Source: Pararhodobacter sp.
GTDB lineage: Bacteria; Pseudomonadota; Alphaproteobacteria; Rhodobacterales; Rhodobacteraceae
Reading direction: 5' to 3'
NCBI GenBank assembly: GCA_020832545.1
Contig: JAFIEK010000011.1
Span: 50,381 to 114,380, forward strand
DNA: 64,000 bases
Positions 1-10,305 of the stretch are shown here, in pieces (positions within the stretch are counted from its first letter, which is position 1; each line of letters begins with the position of its first letter). A model generated the notes under the pieces. The model was not told where the DNA came from. It searched no databases and saw nothing but the letters and a program-made list of their open reading frames with translations. A program made the translations under genes and the position numbers.

Positions 1-48
1 CACCACGCCGCGCAGCAGTTGAAGGCGGGGCTTTTCCTGTTCAGACAT
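1..48 (-). CDS. 5' end of an unidentified protein, cut by the window edge
   Basis: Only the first 16 codons are visible (MSEQEKPRLQLLRGVV), running off the left edge on the minus strand. The ATG overlaps the stop of the upstream membrane-protein gene by 8 bases (that gene ends at 41), which suggests translational coupling and a shared transcript. Too little sequence is present to assign a family. Confidence 0.5.
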   Translation of the reverse strand, partial: MSEQEKPRLQLLRGVV

Positions 49-820
49 TGAGCGCTCGCTTCTCTACATAATGGCCATAAATTGTGGTCAGCACGCTGAC
101 ACCGACCAGCAACACCGCCCACTGCACCAGAAAGGCCCAGACGAACGCCAGAAAGGTTGAGACATGGGCAAGCAGCGTGACCGGCAGATTGGCCAGCCAG
201 ACCGCCAGAAGCGACGCCACCGCCAGCACAAGAAAGGCCGCACCGCTGGTGCCGGTTGCATACCAGGCCTCTTTCAGCGGCAGCCGCTGTTGCAACGCCG
301 CCGAAGGCAGAATGGGCGAAATGCGGTAGGAAAAATACGTGACCGGCAGCCAGAACACCGCAAACAGGATCGCCCCGCTGACAATCGCGCTGCCCGTCAC
401 GGGCGAGGTCATCAGTGGCGCGGCGATCAGACCCGCCAGAATGCCAAACGGAATGGCCACCACGATCAGCACCAGCACAAAGATGACGCCCCCCACAATA
501 TATGACCAGATCGCCTGGCCATTGAAGGCGGGCAGCGCCGCCCCCGGCTCTTCCCCATGCAGAACGAACCGGTGCCAGGCCACGGCGATCCATAGGCTCG
601 ATACCACCTGTACCAGCACAATCAGGCCTGCTGCGCCATAGGGGTAGGTGCCAGCCATCATCATCGCCGACATGTCTTCACCCAGATAGATGAACTGCAC
701 CCCCAGCAGGATCGCCAGCACAAACTGCACCGCCATCAAGGCCGCCGAGATGCGCAGCGCCGCGCTCAGGTTGCTGGTCACCATGCCGATGGCATGAAGC
801 AGGATTGACAGGCCCTTCAT
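41..820 (-). CDS. Uncharacterised polytopic membrane protein (259 aa)
   Basis: This is a hydrophobic protein with about six predicted membrane segments (roughly residues 25-45, 60-80, 105-135, 140-165, 195-215, 222-245). I see no catalytic motif or transporter signature. The start ATG is preceded by a GGGGGAA purine run. The gene is divergent from argG, with a 139-bp shared upstream region, and its 3' end overlaps the next minus-strand gene. The function is unknown; it resembles the uncharacterised membrane proteins common in Rhodobacterales. The real-gene call rests on its length, membrane pattern and start context. Confidence 0.75.
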   Translation of the reverse strand: MKGLSILLHAIGMVTSNLSAALRISAALMAVQFVLAILLGVQFIYLGEDMSAMMMAGTYPYGAAGLIVLVQVVSSLWIAVAWHRFVLHGEEPGAALPAFNGQAIWSYIVGGVIFVLVLIVVAIPFGILAGLIAAPLMTSPVTGSAIVSGAILFAVFWLPVTYFSYRISPILPSAALQQRLPLKEAWYATGTSGAAFLVLAVASLLAVWLANLPVTLLAHVSTFLAFVWAFLVQWAVLLVGVSVLTTIYGHYVEKRALNV

Positions 821-959
821 ACGTTCCCCCGCGATAAGATGCGTTCACAGGCGACAGTAGGGGTGTGCGGCAGCACCCTGTCAACCCCGCCGGCGGGTGT
901 TGCGAAGGCGCTGCAAAGCGGATAGCGAGGGGCAAACCGTCAGCTTTGGAGTTTTCCCC

Positions 960-2186
960 ATGTCCGCGCCCAAGAAAGTTGTCCTGGCCTATTCCGGCGG
1001 GCTGGATACGTCGATCATTCTGAAATGGCTGCAAACCGAATATGGCTGCGAAGTGGTGACCTTCACCGCCGATCTGGGCCAGGGCGAAGAGCTGGACCCG
1101 GCGCGCAAGAAGGCCGAACTGCTGGGGATCAAGCCTGAGAACATCTATATCGAGGATGTCCGCGAAGAATTCGTGCGCGATTTCGTGTTCCCCATGTTCC
1201 GCGCCAATGCCTTGTATGAGGGGCTCTATCTGCTGGGCACCTCCATCGCGCGGCCCCTGATCTCCAAACGACTGGTCGAGATTGCGGCGGAAACCGGGGC
1301 CGATGCCGTGGCGCATGGCGCAACCGGCAAGGGCAATGATCAGGTGCGCTTTGAGCTTAGCGCCTATGCGCTCAACCCCGATATCAAGGTGATTGCGCCG
1401 TGGCGTGAATGGGACCTGTCCAGCCGCACCAAACTGCTGGAATTCGCCGAGGCGCATCAGATCCCCATTGCCAAGGACAAGCGCGGAGAGGCGCCGTTCA
1501 GCGTGGATGCGAACCTGTTGCATACCTCCAGCGAGGGCAAGGTGCTGGAAGATCCGGCCGTGGAAGCGCCTGATTTTGTGCTCCAGCGCTCGGTGCCTGT
1601 TGAACAGGCCCCTGATACGCCGGAAATGGTGGAAATCACCTTCGAGCGTGGCGATGCCGTTGCCATTGACGGCGAGGCGCTGTCGCCCGCCACCATCCTG
1701 ACGCGGCTGAACGAGCTGGGCGGCAAGCACGGGATCGGCGTGCTGGATCTGGTGGAAAACCGCTTTGTCGGCATGAAATCACGCGGGGTCTATGAAACAC
1801 CGGGCGGCACCATCCTGCTGGAGGCGCACCGGGGGATTGAGCAGATCACGCTGGATTCCGGCGCCGGGCATCTGAAGGATTCGATCATGCCGCGCTATGC
1901 CGAGCTGATCTATAACGGCTTCTGGTTCTCACCTGAGCGCGAGATGATGCAGGCGCTGATCGACAAGAGCCAGGAGCATGTTTCAGGCACGGTTCGGGTG
2001 AAGCTCTATAAGGGCGTGGCGCGGACGGTGGCGCGGTGGTCGGACCATTCGCTTTACTCTGAGGCGCATGTGACCTTTGAGGATGACGCGGGCGCCTATG
2101 ACCAGAAAGACGCCGCCGGGTTCATCAAGCTCAACGCGCTGCGGCTGAAGCTGCTGGCCACGCGCAAGCGGCGGCTGGGCCTGTAG
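960..2186 (+). CDS. argG: Argininosuccinate synthase
   Basis: Condenses citrulline and aspartate with ATP to argininosuccinate, the penultimate step of arginine synthesis, in the cytoplasm. The 408-aa length is normal for the family. The N-type ATP pyrophosphatase loop AYSGGLDTS is at residues 10-18, followed by the family regions around [13 protein letters not shown] and [10 protein letters not shown] chose the ATG at 960 (MSAPKK) because TTGGAG lies about 8 bases upstream; an in-frame ATG 63 bases earlier would add a non-conserved tail. The gene stands alone on the plus strand, and a perfect 8-bp hairpin follows the stop. Confidence 0.97.
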   Translation: MSAPKKVVLAYSGGLDTSIILKWLQTEYGCEVVTFTADLGQGEELDPARKKAELLGIKPENIYIEDVREEFVRDFVFPMFRANALYEGLYLLGTSIARPLISKRLVEIAAETGADAVAHGATGKGNDQVRFELSAYALNPDIKVIAPWREWDLSSRTKLLEFAEAHQIPIAKDKRGEAPFSVDANLLHTSSEGKVLEDPAVEAPDFVLQRSVPVEQAPDTPEMVEITFERGDAVAIDGEALSPATILTRLNELGGKHGIGVLDLVENRFVGMKSRGVYETPGGTILLEAHRGIEQITLDSGAGHLKDSIMPRYAELIYNGFWFSPEREMMQALIDKSQEHVSGTVRVKLYKGVARTVARWSDHSLYSEAHVTFEDDAGAYDQKDAAGFIKLNALRLKLLATRKRRLGL

Positions 2187-2193
2187 CGGGCGG

Positions 2194-2213
2194 GGCCGGG
2201 GGATACCCCGGCC
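2194..2213 (+). terminator. GC-rich hairpin after argG
   Basis: GGCCGGGG pairs perfectly with CCCCGGCC around a GATA loop, 8 bases after the argG stop codon. There is no T-run, so it may be an mRNA-stabilising or pausing hairpin rather than a classic intrinsic terminator. Confidence 0.45.
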
Positions 2214-2283
2214 TGATTGACGCAACGGCGGGTTTGCCTTGGCGGTATTGCGGCGTTACGCAGGCCGCAAAGTTGGAGAGCCC

Positions 2284-2568
2284 ATGTCGCTGCCTGAGAT
2301 CGCTGCGCGGATCAATCGCGCGTTGGAGAACAAGCCCTTTGAGGGCTCGCTGAAGTTCGATTGCGGGGATGCGGGCGTTCTGGTGCTGGCCGACAACCAA
2401 GCCACGCTGGACGACCGCGCCACGGATTGCACCATCGTGATGACCGAGGACAATCTGATCAAGCTGCTGACCGGCAAGCTGAACCCCATGACCGGGGTCA
2501 TGACAGGTAAGCTGAAAGTGACCGGCAACCCGGCTGTGGCGATGCGTTTTGCCAAGCTGATCGGCTGA
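2284..2568 (+). CDS. SCP2 sterol-binding domain protein
   Basis: This 94-aa protein consists of a single SCP2 (sterol carrier protein 2-like) domain, a small lipid-binding fold. The family pattern is visible in the central segment DNLIKLLTGKLNPMTGVMTG and the following GKLKVTGNPAVAMRFAKLI. Stand-alone SCP2 proteins of this size are common in Rhodobacterales; their ligand is not established. The ATG at 2284 follows a TTGGAGAG ribosome-binding site; longer in-frame extensions are not conserved in character. It lies 97 bp downstream of argG on the same strand and converges with a possible small membrane ORF one base after its stop. Confidence 0.88.
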   Translation: MSLPEIAARINRALENKPFEGSLKFDCGDAGVLVLADNQATLDDRATDCTIVMTEDNLIKLLTGKLNPMTGVMTGKLKVTGNPAVAMRFAKLIG

Positions 2569-2569
2569 G

Positions 2570-2689
2570 CTACCAAAGCACCGCGAAAGCGCCCAGCCAC
2601 ATCAGCGCCCCAAGCCCGGCACCTATCATCACCCCTGCCCCGGCGGGAAGGCCCTGGCTATGACCGTTTCGTTTTTCCTGCGGCTGCAT
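2570..2689 (-). CDS. Possible 39-aa single-pass membrane peptide
   Basis: A short minus-strand ORF encodes a charged N-terminus (MQPQEKRNGHS) and one hydrophobic segment ending in GALMWLGAFAVLW. An AGGA motif sits about 8 bases before the ATG. The longer in-frame reading upstream runs antisense to msrA and is not believable. It fills the gap between the SCP2 and msrA genes. Evidence is limited to start context and the hydrophobic helix, so it may be spurious. Confidence 0.4.
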   Translation of the reverse strand: MQPQEKRNGHSQGLPAGAGVMIGAGLGALMWLGAFAVLW

Positions 2690-2810
2690 CACAATTCCTG
2701 CTCGTTTCGCGATCATAGTTGCGTGAAGCCGTAAAGAAACCCTTAATCCGGGCGAGACTGTGGCGGATTCCGGTCCATAATCAGGAATGATATTGGACAG
2801 GAGGATTTCA

Positions 2811-3446
2811 ATGATGCAGCGCATACTGGCTTTGGCTCTGGCGCTTGGAACGGCGGCAACGGCAGCATCGGCACAACGGATCGAAACCGCGCTGGTCGCG
2901 GGTGGCTGTTTCTGGTGCGTGGAATCTGATTTCCGGCGAGTGGATGGCGTAAGCGATGTCACCGTGGGCTTTGCCGGAGGGACTGTTGAAAACCCGACCT
3001 ACAATCAGGTCACTCGCGGCGGCACCGGTCATCTGGAAGTGGCATTGATCGAATTTGACGCCGAGACAATCAGCTATCCGCAGATCCTGCACATGTTCAT
3101 GCGCTCGATCGACCCGCTGGATGCAGGCGGGCAGTTCTGCGACCGGGGCGAGATCTACACGACAGCCATTTTCGCCACGCCGGAACAGCGCACTGCGGCA
3201 CAGACCGCCATCGACGAGGCCACCACCGAGCTGGGTCAGCCGGTGGTGACGCCGGTGCGCGAGATCGCCCGTTTCTGGCCCGCTGAGGAATACCATCAGG
3301 GCTATGCCTACAGTTCTGATCTGGTGCTGACCCGCTTTGGCCCGCTGACCCGCGCCGCCGCCTATGGTCGCTACCGCGAAGCCTGCGGACGGGATGCGCG
3401 GGTGCGGGATGTCTGGGGCGATGATGCGCCCTTCATCAACCGATAG
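2811..3446 (+). CDS. msrA: Peptide-methionine (S)-S-oxide reductase MsrA, exported form
   Basis: Reduces methionine-S-sulfoxide in oxidised proteins. The catalytic motif GGCFWCVE is near residues 33-40, followed by the GGQFCDRG and EEYHQGY family blocks. Unusually, the protein begins with a typical Sec signal peptide (hydrophobic [13 protein letters not shown], likely cleavage after AASA), so it probably acts in the periplasm, unlike the usual cytoplasmic enzyme. The ATG at 2811 has an ACAGGAGGA site 6 bases upstream; an earlier in-frame ATG at 2787 would precede that site. No msrB is adjacent. The 227 bp that follow hold only a weak ATGCCC/GGGCAT hairpin near 3538-3555. Confidence 0.93.
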   Translation: MMQRILALALALGTAATAASAQRIETALVAGGCFWCVESDFRRVDGVSDVTVGFAGGTVENPTYNQVTRGGTGHLEVALIEFDAETISYPQILHMFMRSIDPLDAGGQFCDRGEIYTTAIFATPEQRTAAQTAIDEATTELGQPVVTPVREIARFWPAEEYHQGYAYSSDLVLTRFGPLTRAAAYGRYREACGRDARVRDVWGDDAPFINR

Positions 3447-3673
3447 CACCCTGACGCAGGCGCGATCAGCGCGTGTGACCTGAAATCAACACCTGTTTCG
3501 AAACGGACCTCAAAGAGCCGGTTTCGTTTGGCGTTTCATGCCCTTACGCGGGCATAAGGAAAGCTGTTGGCAGCAAATTCGCCATATTCTGAAAAACGAA
3601 AACAATGCGCCGGGGCCGTCAGGAAGAGCCTGAGGTAAGAGCGCACGAAACCGAGTAGTTGGAGAAAGATTAA

Positions 3674-4282
3674 ATGTCCTCTGATCATGACGCCAAATTC
3701 GCCGGAAACACGATGTTCTGGATCCTTCTGGGCCCGCTTGCCGTGACGTTCATGCTGGCCATGAGGTTCCTGCTAAGCCCCTTGGCTGTCGCGCTCTTTG
3801 CGCTCGCCCATGGATTGGTGATCTTTCTGGCCATCAACGCAATCGGCCCCGATGCCGTTGGCGCCATGATCGCATTCTTCTTTGCCCTGTGGGTATACAG
3901 CTATTTCCTGCTCGGCGGCTTTGACATGGTTATGGGCATATTCCAGTCTGTAGAAGACGGCGTTCTGATCTGGGCAATCAAGAATCTGGGCATTTTCGGC
4001 CAGATCTACTATTTTATTCAGCGCTTTCTGATCACGCTGTTGTTCCTGCCGCTGAACATCTACCAACTTGCCACAGATCACACGACCACGAATGCCGCGC
4101 TTGCATGGCTCTCGGTTCTGTTTCTGGTGCAGGCGATCATCCTTTGGGTATACCACACCCGCCACCATCTGGGCATCTTCCTTGACTTCTGGGGCCGCCC
4201 GCGCCCTGAGCTTCTGGAGATCGACGGCGACCCTGACGCGGCGCTTGACCAGCTGCGCGAGCGCAAGAACGCAGAACAGTAA
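3674..4282 (+). CDS. Uncharacterised membrane protein (202 aa)
   Basis: The protein has four to six hydrophobic segments (about residues 14-33, 36-57, 62-84, 112-130, 140-160) and an acidic, charged cytoplasmic-like tail (DGDPDAALDQLRERKNAEQ). No enzymatic motif is recognised. GGAGAAAG lies about 6 bases upstream of the ATG. It is a single-gene unit: 227 bp separate it from msrA and a strong bidirectional terminator follows it. The function is unknown. Confidence 0.8.
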   Translation: MSSDHDAKFAGNTMFWILLGPLAVTFMLAMRFLLSPLAVALFALAHGLVIFLAINAIGPDAVGAMIAFFFALWVYSYFLLGGFDMVMGIFQSVEDGVLIWAIKNLGIFGQIYYFIQRFLITLLFLPLNIYQLATDHTTTNAALAWLSVLFLVQAIILWVYHTRHHLGIFLDFWGRPRPELLEIDGDPDAALDQLRERKNAEQ

Positions 4283-4291
4283 GACACAGGG

Positions 4292-4325
4292 AAAACGCGG
4301 CCTGCTTGATTGCGGGCCGCGTTTT
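4292..4325. terminator. Bidirectional intrinsic terminator
   Basis: AAAACGCGGCC pairs perfectly over 11 bp with GGCCGCGTTTT around a 12-base loop. The A-run on one arm and T-run on the other let it end transcription from both the membrane-protein gene on the left and the ribokinase gene converging from the right. Confidence 0.85.
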
Positions 4326-4381
4326 CCTATTGGTCCTGTGCACAGCCGCCATAGCCCGCGAACAGGGGTTACTATGGCAAA

Positions 4382-5254
4382 TCAGGCGCGGCTCAAGAAA
4401 TCTGCAACTTCTTCCTGTGTGGGCATCGCCTCTGCCGTGCCTTCCCGCGTGACCTGAAGTGCGGCGGCAGATGTTGCCTGACGCAGCGCCTGCTCAGGTG
4501 TCATGCCCTGATCGATGGCCGCAGCCAGCGTTCCGGTAAAGCAATCACCCGCGCCCGTGGTATCCACCGGCGTGACCTTGGGTGCGGGGGCGTGAAAGGT
4601 CGCCTCGGCGCTGGTCCAGTCTGCCCCATCCGCCCCGCGAGTAACGATCACCACCTGAACCGGCAAATTCGCCAGACTGGTGCCGGTTTCGGCCTCCAGC
4701 GCCGCAGCCTCTCCCGCGTTGACCAGAAGGTGTGTGATATGCGGCAAGAGGGCTTTCAACGGCTTCAGTTCGAACGGCGCGGCAGAATAGAACACCCGCA
4801 TACCATGTTCGCGCGCCAGCTTCGCGGCCTCAACCTGAAGGTTGGTTTCATTCTGCAAGAGCAGGATATCCCCCGCCTGCCCCGCGCTCAGCGCCTGTTC
4901 AACCGCCTCCAGCGATTGCGCCCGGTTTGCCCCGGCATGGATGATGATGGCGTTCTCGCCGTCAGGATCAGTCGCAATGATGGCATGCCCGGTCAGATGG
5001 TCCACACGCGAGATGGTACCCATATCCAGCCCCAGTGCCGCCAGTTGCCCGGCTGCCCAGCCATCACCTGCGCCGATTGCACCAATATGCACCACCCGCG
5101 CCCCGGCCCGCAGCGCGGCGACAGACTGATTTGCCCCTTTCCCGCCCAGACCTTTCATGTAGTCCAGCGCGGCCAGCGTCTCACCCGGGCGGGGCAGATG
5201 CGGCATGCGGTAGAAATGATCAATGCTGATCGAGCCGAGGTTGAAAACCGTCAC
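4382..5254 (-). CDS. Ribokinase-like PfkB sugar kinase
   Basis: Phosphorylates a sugar, probably ribose at O5, using ATP. PfkB signatures are present: GGKGANQSVAALRAG near residues 37-51 and DTTGAGDCFTG at 231-241, with Asp237 as the catalytic base. The 290-aa length fits ribokinase. The start is GTG (codon 5252-5254), ten bases after the maeB stop, so the two may share a transcript. No rbs transporter or repressor is nearby, so ribose is a family-level inference; other pentoses or nucleosides are possible. Confidence 0.85.
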   Translation of the reverse strand: MTVFNLGSISIDHFYRMPHLPRPGETLAALDYMKGLGGKGANQSVAALRAGARVVHIGAIGAGDGWAAGQLAALGLDMGTISRVDHLTGHAIIATDPDGENAIIIHAGANRAQSLEAVEQALSAGQAGDILLLQNETNLQVEAAKLAREHGMRVFYSAAPFELKPLKALLPHITHLLVNAGEAAALEAETGTSLANLPVQVVIVTRGADGADWTSAEATFHAPAPKVTPVDTTGAGDCFTGTLAAAIDQGMTPEQALRQATSAAALQVTREGTAEAMPTQEEVADFLSRA

Positions 5255-5264
5255 GCCGCCCCCT

Positions 5265-7523
5265 TTAGCCGATCCGGCCTGCCGCCATCACTGACATGTT
5301 CAGAATGTCATTCACCGTAGCCCCGGTTGAACAGATCTGAATCGGCTTTGACACGCCGGTCAGAATGGGGCCGATCACCGTGGCCCCGGCCATTTCCTGC
5401 ATCAGTTTAACCGAGATCGAGGCCGAGTGCCGCGCCGGAACCACCAGCACATTCGCCGGGCCGGTAAGCCGCGAAAACGGGTAGTGCGCCGCCGCCGAGA
5501 GGTTGAGCGCAACATCCACGGTCATCTCGCCCTCATACTCAAAATCAACGTGCCGGTCGTCCAGAACCTCGGGCGCGCGGTGCATCTTTTCGGCCCGCTC
5601 GGACACCGGATAGCCGAAGGTCGAAAAGCTGACAAACGCCACACGCGGCTCCAACCCTATGCTGCGCGCCACGCCTGCGGCCTTGGTGGCGATATCGGCC
5701 AGGTCATGCTCGTTGGGCCATTCGTGCACCAGCGTATCCGCAATCAGCACGATCCGGCCCTTGTGCAGCAGCACCGACACGCCCACCGCACCGTCCTGCG
5801 CGCGGGCATCGAACACATGGTTGATCATGTCCATCACCAACGCCGATTTGCGCGTGGCCCCGGTGATCAGCCCATCGCCATGGCCATGCGCCAGCATCAG
5901 GGCTGCAAAGATATGCCGGTCACGCGTGGCCATGCGATGAACATCGCGCAGATCGAACCCTTTGCGTTGCAAGCGATTGTAAAGAAAGGTTTTATAGGTA
6001 TCCAGATGCCGGGTATTGGCGGCGTTGACGATCTGCAGCTCGCGCACCGCATCGCCCATGCCCGTCGCATCCAGCCTGCGGCGTACATCCTCCTCGATGC
6101 CGACAACCAGCGCCTTGCCAAGGCCGGAGCGCTGGTAGGACACCGCCGCGCGCAACACGCGCTCATCATCGCCCTCGGCAAAGATCATGCGCGACTGGGC
6201 CTGCCGGGCGCGGGCATAGAGGCTTTGCTGGATGCTGGCAGTCGGGTCCATCCGTGATTTCAGGTGCAGCGTATAGCTGTCCATGTCGATGATCGGCCGC
6301 CGCGCCACGCCGGTATCCATGCCCGCCCTGGCCACGGCGGGCGGGATGCGATAGATCAGGCGGGGGTCAAAGGGCGTGGGGATAATGTATTCGCGCCCAA
6401 AGGTCAGCTTGCGGCCATAGGCCATGGCAACCTCATCGGGCACATCCTCACGCGCCAGTTCGGCCAAAGCGCGGGCGCAGGCGATCTTCATCTCATCGTT
6501 GATGGCGCGGGCGTGAATATCCAGCGCACCCCGGAACAGATAGGGGAAGCCCAGGACGTTGTTCACCTGATTGGGGTAATCACTGCGCCCGGTCGCCACA
6601 ATGGCATCGGCGCGCACGGCTTGGGCCTCTTCCGGCGTGATCTCGGGGTCCGGGTTGGCCATGGCAAAGATAACCGGATTCTCGGCCATGCTCGCCACCA
6701 TTTCAGGCGTCACCGCGCCCTTGGCCGAGACGCCCAGAAACACATCCGCGCCCACCATCGCCTCTTCCAGCGTCCGGTGGGGGGTGTTGGCGGCATGGGC
6801 AGATTTCCACTGGTTCATCCCCTCGGTGCGGCCCTGCCAGATCACGCCCTTGGTGTCGCACATGATGCAGTTGTCATGCAGCGCGCCCATCCGCTTGAGC
6901 AGTTCCAGACAGGCGATACCGGCGGCCCCTGCCCCGTTGAGCACGATCTTCACATCCTCGATCCGCTTGCCCGTCAGCTCCAGCGCGTTGATCAGCCCGG
7001 CGGCACAGATCACGGCGGTGCCGTGCTGGTCATCATGGAAAACCGGGATGTCGCAAAGCTCCTTGAGCCGTTGCTCAATGATGAAACACTCAGGCGCCTT
7101 GATATCCTCAAGGTTGATGCCGCCGAAGGTGCAGCTCATCAGATGAACGGCCTTGATGATCTCATCGGCATCTTCGGTGTCCAGCTCGATATCGATGGCG
7201 TTCACATCAGCGAAACGCTTGAACAGCACCGCCTTGCCCTCCATCACCGGCTTGGACGCCAACGCGCCAAGGTTCCCCATCCCCAGAATAGCCGTGCCGT
7301 TGGAAATGACGGCGACCATGTTGCCCTTGGTGGTGTAGTCATAGGCCAGTCCCGGGTCGCGCGCGATGGCCTCCACCGGGATGGCAACGCCGGGTGAGTA
7401 GGCCAGCGACAGGTCGCGCTGCGTCGCCATCGGCGTGGAGGCGATCATCTCCAGTTTGCCGGGCGTCGGCTCAAAATGATAGGCAAGCGCCTCTTCGGGG
7501 GTGAACTTGGTCTTACGGGTCAT
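5265..7523 (-). CDS. maeB: NADP-dependent malic enzyme, MaeB type
   Basis: Oxidatively decarboxylates malate to pyruvate with NADP, feeding gluconeogenesis and NADPH supply. The protein has 752 aa, the usual MaeB length. The N-terminal half is the malic enzyme (SLAYSPGVAIPV, then the dinucleotide-binding region around VLNGAGAAGIACLELL). The C-terminal ~320 residues are a phosphotransacetylase-like domain that in this family is regulatory rather than a working acetyltransferase. I chose the ATG at 7523 (MTRKTKF); the longer reading upstream lies in the divergent promoter region shared with mutS. The ribokinase-like gene follows by 10 bases. Confidence 0.95.
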   Translation of the reverse strand: MTRKTKFTPEEALAYHFEPTPGKLEMIASTPMATQRDLSLAYSPGVAIPVEAIARDPGLAYDYTTKGNMVAVISNGTAILGMGNLGALASKPVMEGKAVLFKRFADVNAIDIELDTEDADEIIKAVHLMSCTFGGINLEDIKAPECFIIEQRLKELCDIPVFHDDQHGTAVICAAGLINALELTGKRIEDVKIVLNGAGAAGIACLELLKRMGALHDNCIMCDTKGVIWQGRTEGMNQWKSAHAANTPHRTLEEAMVGADVFLGVSAKGAVTPEMVASMAENPVIFAMANPDPEITPEEAQAVRADAIVATGRSDYPNQVNNVLGFPYLFRGALDIHARAINDEMKIACARALAELAREDVPDEVAMAYGRKLTFGREYIIPTPFDPRLIYRIPPAVARAGMDTGVARRPIIDMDSYTLHLKSRMDPTASIQQSLYARARQAQSRMIFAEGDDERVLRAAVSYQRSGLGKALVVGIEEDVRRRLDATGMGDAVRELQIVNAANTRHLDTYKTFLYNRLQRKGFDLRDVHRMATRDRHIFAALMLAHGHGDGLITGATRKSALVMDMINHVFDARAQDGAVGVSVLLHKGRIVLIADTLVHEWPNEHDLADIATKAAGVARSIGLEPRVAFVSFSTFGYPVSERAEKMHRAPEVLDDRHVDFEYEGEMTVDVALNLSAAAHYPFSRLTGPANVLVVPARHSASISVKLMQEMAGATVIGPILTGVSKPIQICSTGATVNDILNMSVMAAGRIG

Positions 7524-7651
7524 GATGTCAGCGCTCCTCACCTGTGCTTCATCCTTAGCGCCCCCTTTCGCGCAGAACAACCGCGCCGAAATACGCCTTT
7601 CCGCGCGCGCAGCGGTTTTGTAGGGTCACGCTCGCAGGCAAGGAGAGAGAT

Positions 7652-10303
7652 GTGAGCGCGCAAGACGCCAATGTCACGCCGATGATGGCGCAGTTTCTGG
7701 AGATCAAGGCGCAGAACCCTGATGCGCTTCTGTTCTACCGGATGGGCGATTTCTATGAGATGTTCTTTGATGACGCCGTGGCGGCCTCTGCCGCGCTGGA
7801 TATCGCATTGACCAAACGCGGGCAGCATCAGGGCGCGGATATTCCCATGTGCGGCGTGCCGGTGCATTCGGCGGAAGGGTATCTGCTGACGCTGATCCGC
7901 AAGGGGTTTCGCGTGGCTATTGCCGAGCAGCTGGAAGACCCGGCAGAGGCAAAAAAGCGCGGCTCCAAATCAGTTGTCAAGCGTGGGGTCGTCCGGCTGG
8001 TGACGCCCGGCACACTGACCGAGGATTCCCTGCTGGAGCCGCGTCGCCATAACTTCCTGTCGGCCTTTGCGCTGGTGCGCGATGAGGGAGCACTGGCCTG
8101 GGCCGATATCTCAACCGGAGAGCTGCGGGTGATGCCTTGCCCGCGCGTCCGGCTGGCCCCGGAACTTGCGCGGCTTGCGCCGCGCGAAATGATCGTTTCA
8201 GGTGGGTCAGAGACTGATTTTGATGAACTGGCCGCTGAATTTGGTTTGGCGATCTCGGGCCTGTCGCGCGCCAGCTTTGACAGCACGGGCGCCCTGAAAC
8301 GCCTGTGCGCGCTGTACGGTGTCACCACGCTGGACGGGTTTGGCAGCTTTGGCCGCGCCGAATTGTCCGCATTGGGCGCGCTGGTCGAATACCTTGACCT
8401 GACGCAGCACGGACGGATGCCGCTCTTACGCCCGCCGGTGCGCGAAAGCGCGGGCGCAGTCATGCAGATCGACGCCGCGACCCGGCGCAATCTGGAACTG
8501 ACGCAGGCCTTGAGCGGCGGGCGCGACGGCTCGCTGCTGGCTGCGATCGACATGAGCACGACGGCAGGCGGCGCGCGGCTGATGGAGCGGCGGGTGTCCA
8601 GCCCCTCGTGTGATCTGGCAACGATCCGCGCACGGCAGGCAGCTGTCGCCGCGCTGCTGGAAAGCGATCCCCTGCGCGGTGACCTGCGTGCTGCGCTGCG
8701 GCAGGTGCCGGATATCGACCGTGCGCTGTCACGCCTGTCGCTGGACCGGGGCGGCCCGCGTGATCTGGCGATGCTGCGGGGCGGGCTGGCGGGCGCGGGG
8801 CAGATCGCAGGGATACTCGGTGCCACTGACGTGCCGCCGCTGCTGACCGAAGCTGCGATGGCGCTGGTCGGCCATGAGGCGCTGACCAAGCGTCTGGAAA
8901 CCGCGCTGGTGGCTGACCCGCCACTGCTGGCGCGCGATGGCGGCTTCATCGCGGCAGGCGTGGATGAGGAACTGGACGAGGCGCGACGCCTGCGCGACGA
9001 GGGGCGCGGAGTGATCGCGGCGATGCAGGCAGAGTACATTGCCGAGACCGGCATCAACTCATTGAAAATCAAGCATAATAACGTGCTTGGGTATTTCATC
9101 GAAACCACCGCTACGCATGCCGAAAAGATGCTGGCGGCCCCGCTGTCTGAACGCTTCATCCACCGCCAGACCACCGCCAATCAGGTGCGGTTCACCACCC
9201 TTGCGCTGTCCGAGATGGAAACGAAGATCCTGAACGCAGGTGGCCGGGCGCTGGAGATTGAGAAACGCCTGTTCGAGACCCTGCGCGCCGAGGTGCTGGC
9301 CGCCGCAGGGCCAGTCCACGCCACTGCCCGCGCGCTGGCCGAGATCGATGTCGCCACCGCGTTCGCTGAACTCGCCAGATTGCGCGATTGGGCGCGCCCG
9401 GTGGTCGATGACAGCCGCGCATTTGACATACAGGGCGGGCGGCACCCGGTGGTTGAGCAGGCGCTTTTGCGCAGCGGGCAGAGCTTTGTCGCCAATGATG
9501 CGGGCCTGAACCCTGAAGGCGATGGCGCCGCGATCTGGCTGGTAACCGGGCCGAACATGGCCGGTAAATCAACGTTCCTGCGCCAGAACGCGCTGATTGC
9601 ACTCCTGGCGCAGGCTGGCAGCTATGTGCCGGCAAGGGCTGCGCATATCGGGCTGGTGGGGCAGTTGTTCAGCCGGGTCGGTGCCTCTGATGATCTGGCG
9701 CGCGGGCGATCGACCTTCATGGTCGAAATGGTTGAAACCGCCGCGATCCTCAATCAGGCCGATGACAGGGCTTTTGTTATCCTTGACGAAATCGGGCGCG
9801 GAACTGCGACATATGACGGGTTGTCGATTGCCTGGGCGGTGCTGGAGCACCTTCAAGGCGTCAACCGATGCCGCGCGCTGTTCGCCACGCATTACCACGA
9901 AATGACAGCGCTGGCTGACCGGCTGGACGGCGTGCAGAACGCCACCGTGGCGGTACGCGAATGGGAAGGCGAAGTGGTGTTCCTGCACGAGGTGCTGCGC
10001 GGCGCCGCGGATCGCTCATATGGCGTGCAGGTCGCGCGGCTTGCGGGGCTACCGGATGCGGTGATTGTCCGGGCGCGCGAGGTGCTGGAACTGCTGGAGC
10101 GCGGCGACGAACGTCAAAGCGGCGCAAAAGGGCTGATCGACGATCTGCCGCTTTTCTCGGTCAAACCGGCACCAAAGCCGGTTCCGGCAAAGGCGTCAGC
10201 GGTGGAAGAGCGGCTGAAAGCCGCCCACCCTGATGCCCTGACCCCGCGTGACGCGCTGGCGTTGGTCTATGACCTGCATGCGCTGCTGCAAGAGAAACCC
10301 TAA
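7652..10303 (+). CDS. mutS: DNA mismatch repair ATPase MutS
   Basis: Recognises base mismatches and small loops and starts methyl- or nick-directed repair with MutL. The 883-aa protein shows the mismatch-wedge Phe-x-Glu in GDFYEMF near residue 32, the Walker [10 protein letters not shown] near residue 633, and Walker B with the ABC signature further on ([15 protein letters not shown]). The start is GTG at 7652 behind AAGGAGAGAG; the ATG two bases earlier runs into an immediate stop. It is transcribed divergently from maeB and converges tail to tail with grpE, only two bases apart. Confidence 0.97.
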   Translation: MSAQDANVTPMMAQFLEIKAQNPDALLFYRMGDFYEMFFDDAVAASAALDIALTKRGQHQGADIPMCGVPVHSAEGYLLTLIRKGFRVAIAEQLEDPAEAKKRGSKSVVKRGVVRLVTPGTLTEDSLLEPRRHNFLSAFALVRDEGALAWADISTGELRVMPCPRVRLAPELARLAPREMIVSGGSETDFDELAAEFGLAISGLSRASFDSTGALKRLCALYGVTTLDGFGSFGRAELSALGALVEYLDLTQHGRMPLLRPPVRESAGAVMQIDAATRRNLELTQALSGGRDGSLLAAIDMSTTAGGARLMERRVSSPSCDLATIRARQAAVAALLESDPLRGDLRAALRQVPDIDRALSRLSLDRGGPRDLAMLRGGLAGAGQIAGILGATDVPPLLTEAAMALVGHEALTKRLETALVADPPLLARDGGFIAAGVDEELDEARRLRDEGRGVIAAMQAEYIAETGINSLKIKHNNVLGYFIETTATHAEKMLAAPLSERFIHRQTTANQVRFTTLALSEMETKILNAGGRALEIEKRLFETLRAEVLAAAGPVHATARALAEIDVATAFAELARLRDWARPVVDDSRAFDIQGGRHPVVEQALLRSGQSFVANDAGLNPEGDGAAIWLVTGPNMAGKSTFLRQNALIALLAQAGSYVPARAAHIGLVGQLFSRVGASDDLARGRSTFMVEMVETAAILNQADDRAFVILDEIGRGTATYDGLSIAWAVLEHLQGVNRCRALFATHYHEMTALADRLDGVQNATVAVREWEGEVVFLHEVLRGAADRSYGVQVARLAGLPDAVIVRAREVLELLERGDERQSGAKGLIDDLPLFSVKPAPKPVPAKASAVEERLKAAHPDALTPRDALALVYDLHALLQEKP

Positions 10304-10305
10304 GA

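Noticed and set aside
3447..3673. Possible small RNA or riboswitch in the 227-bp gap after msrA
   Set aside because: Only a weak 6-bp hairpin (3538-3555) and a GTTTCGAAAC palindrome seen; nothing matching a known riboswitch or sRNA pattern by eye.
6264..7397. Plus-strand ORF opposite maeB
   Set aside because: Antisense to the conserved malic-enzyme domain, low-complexity His/Arg/Gly-rich translation and no domain.
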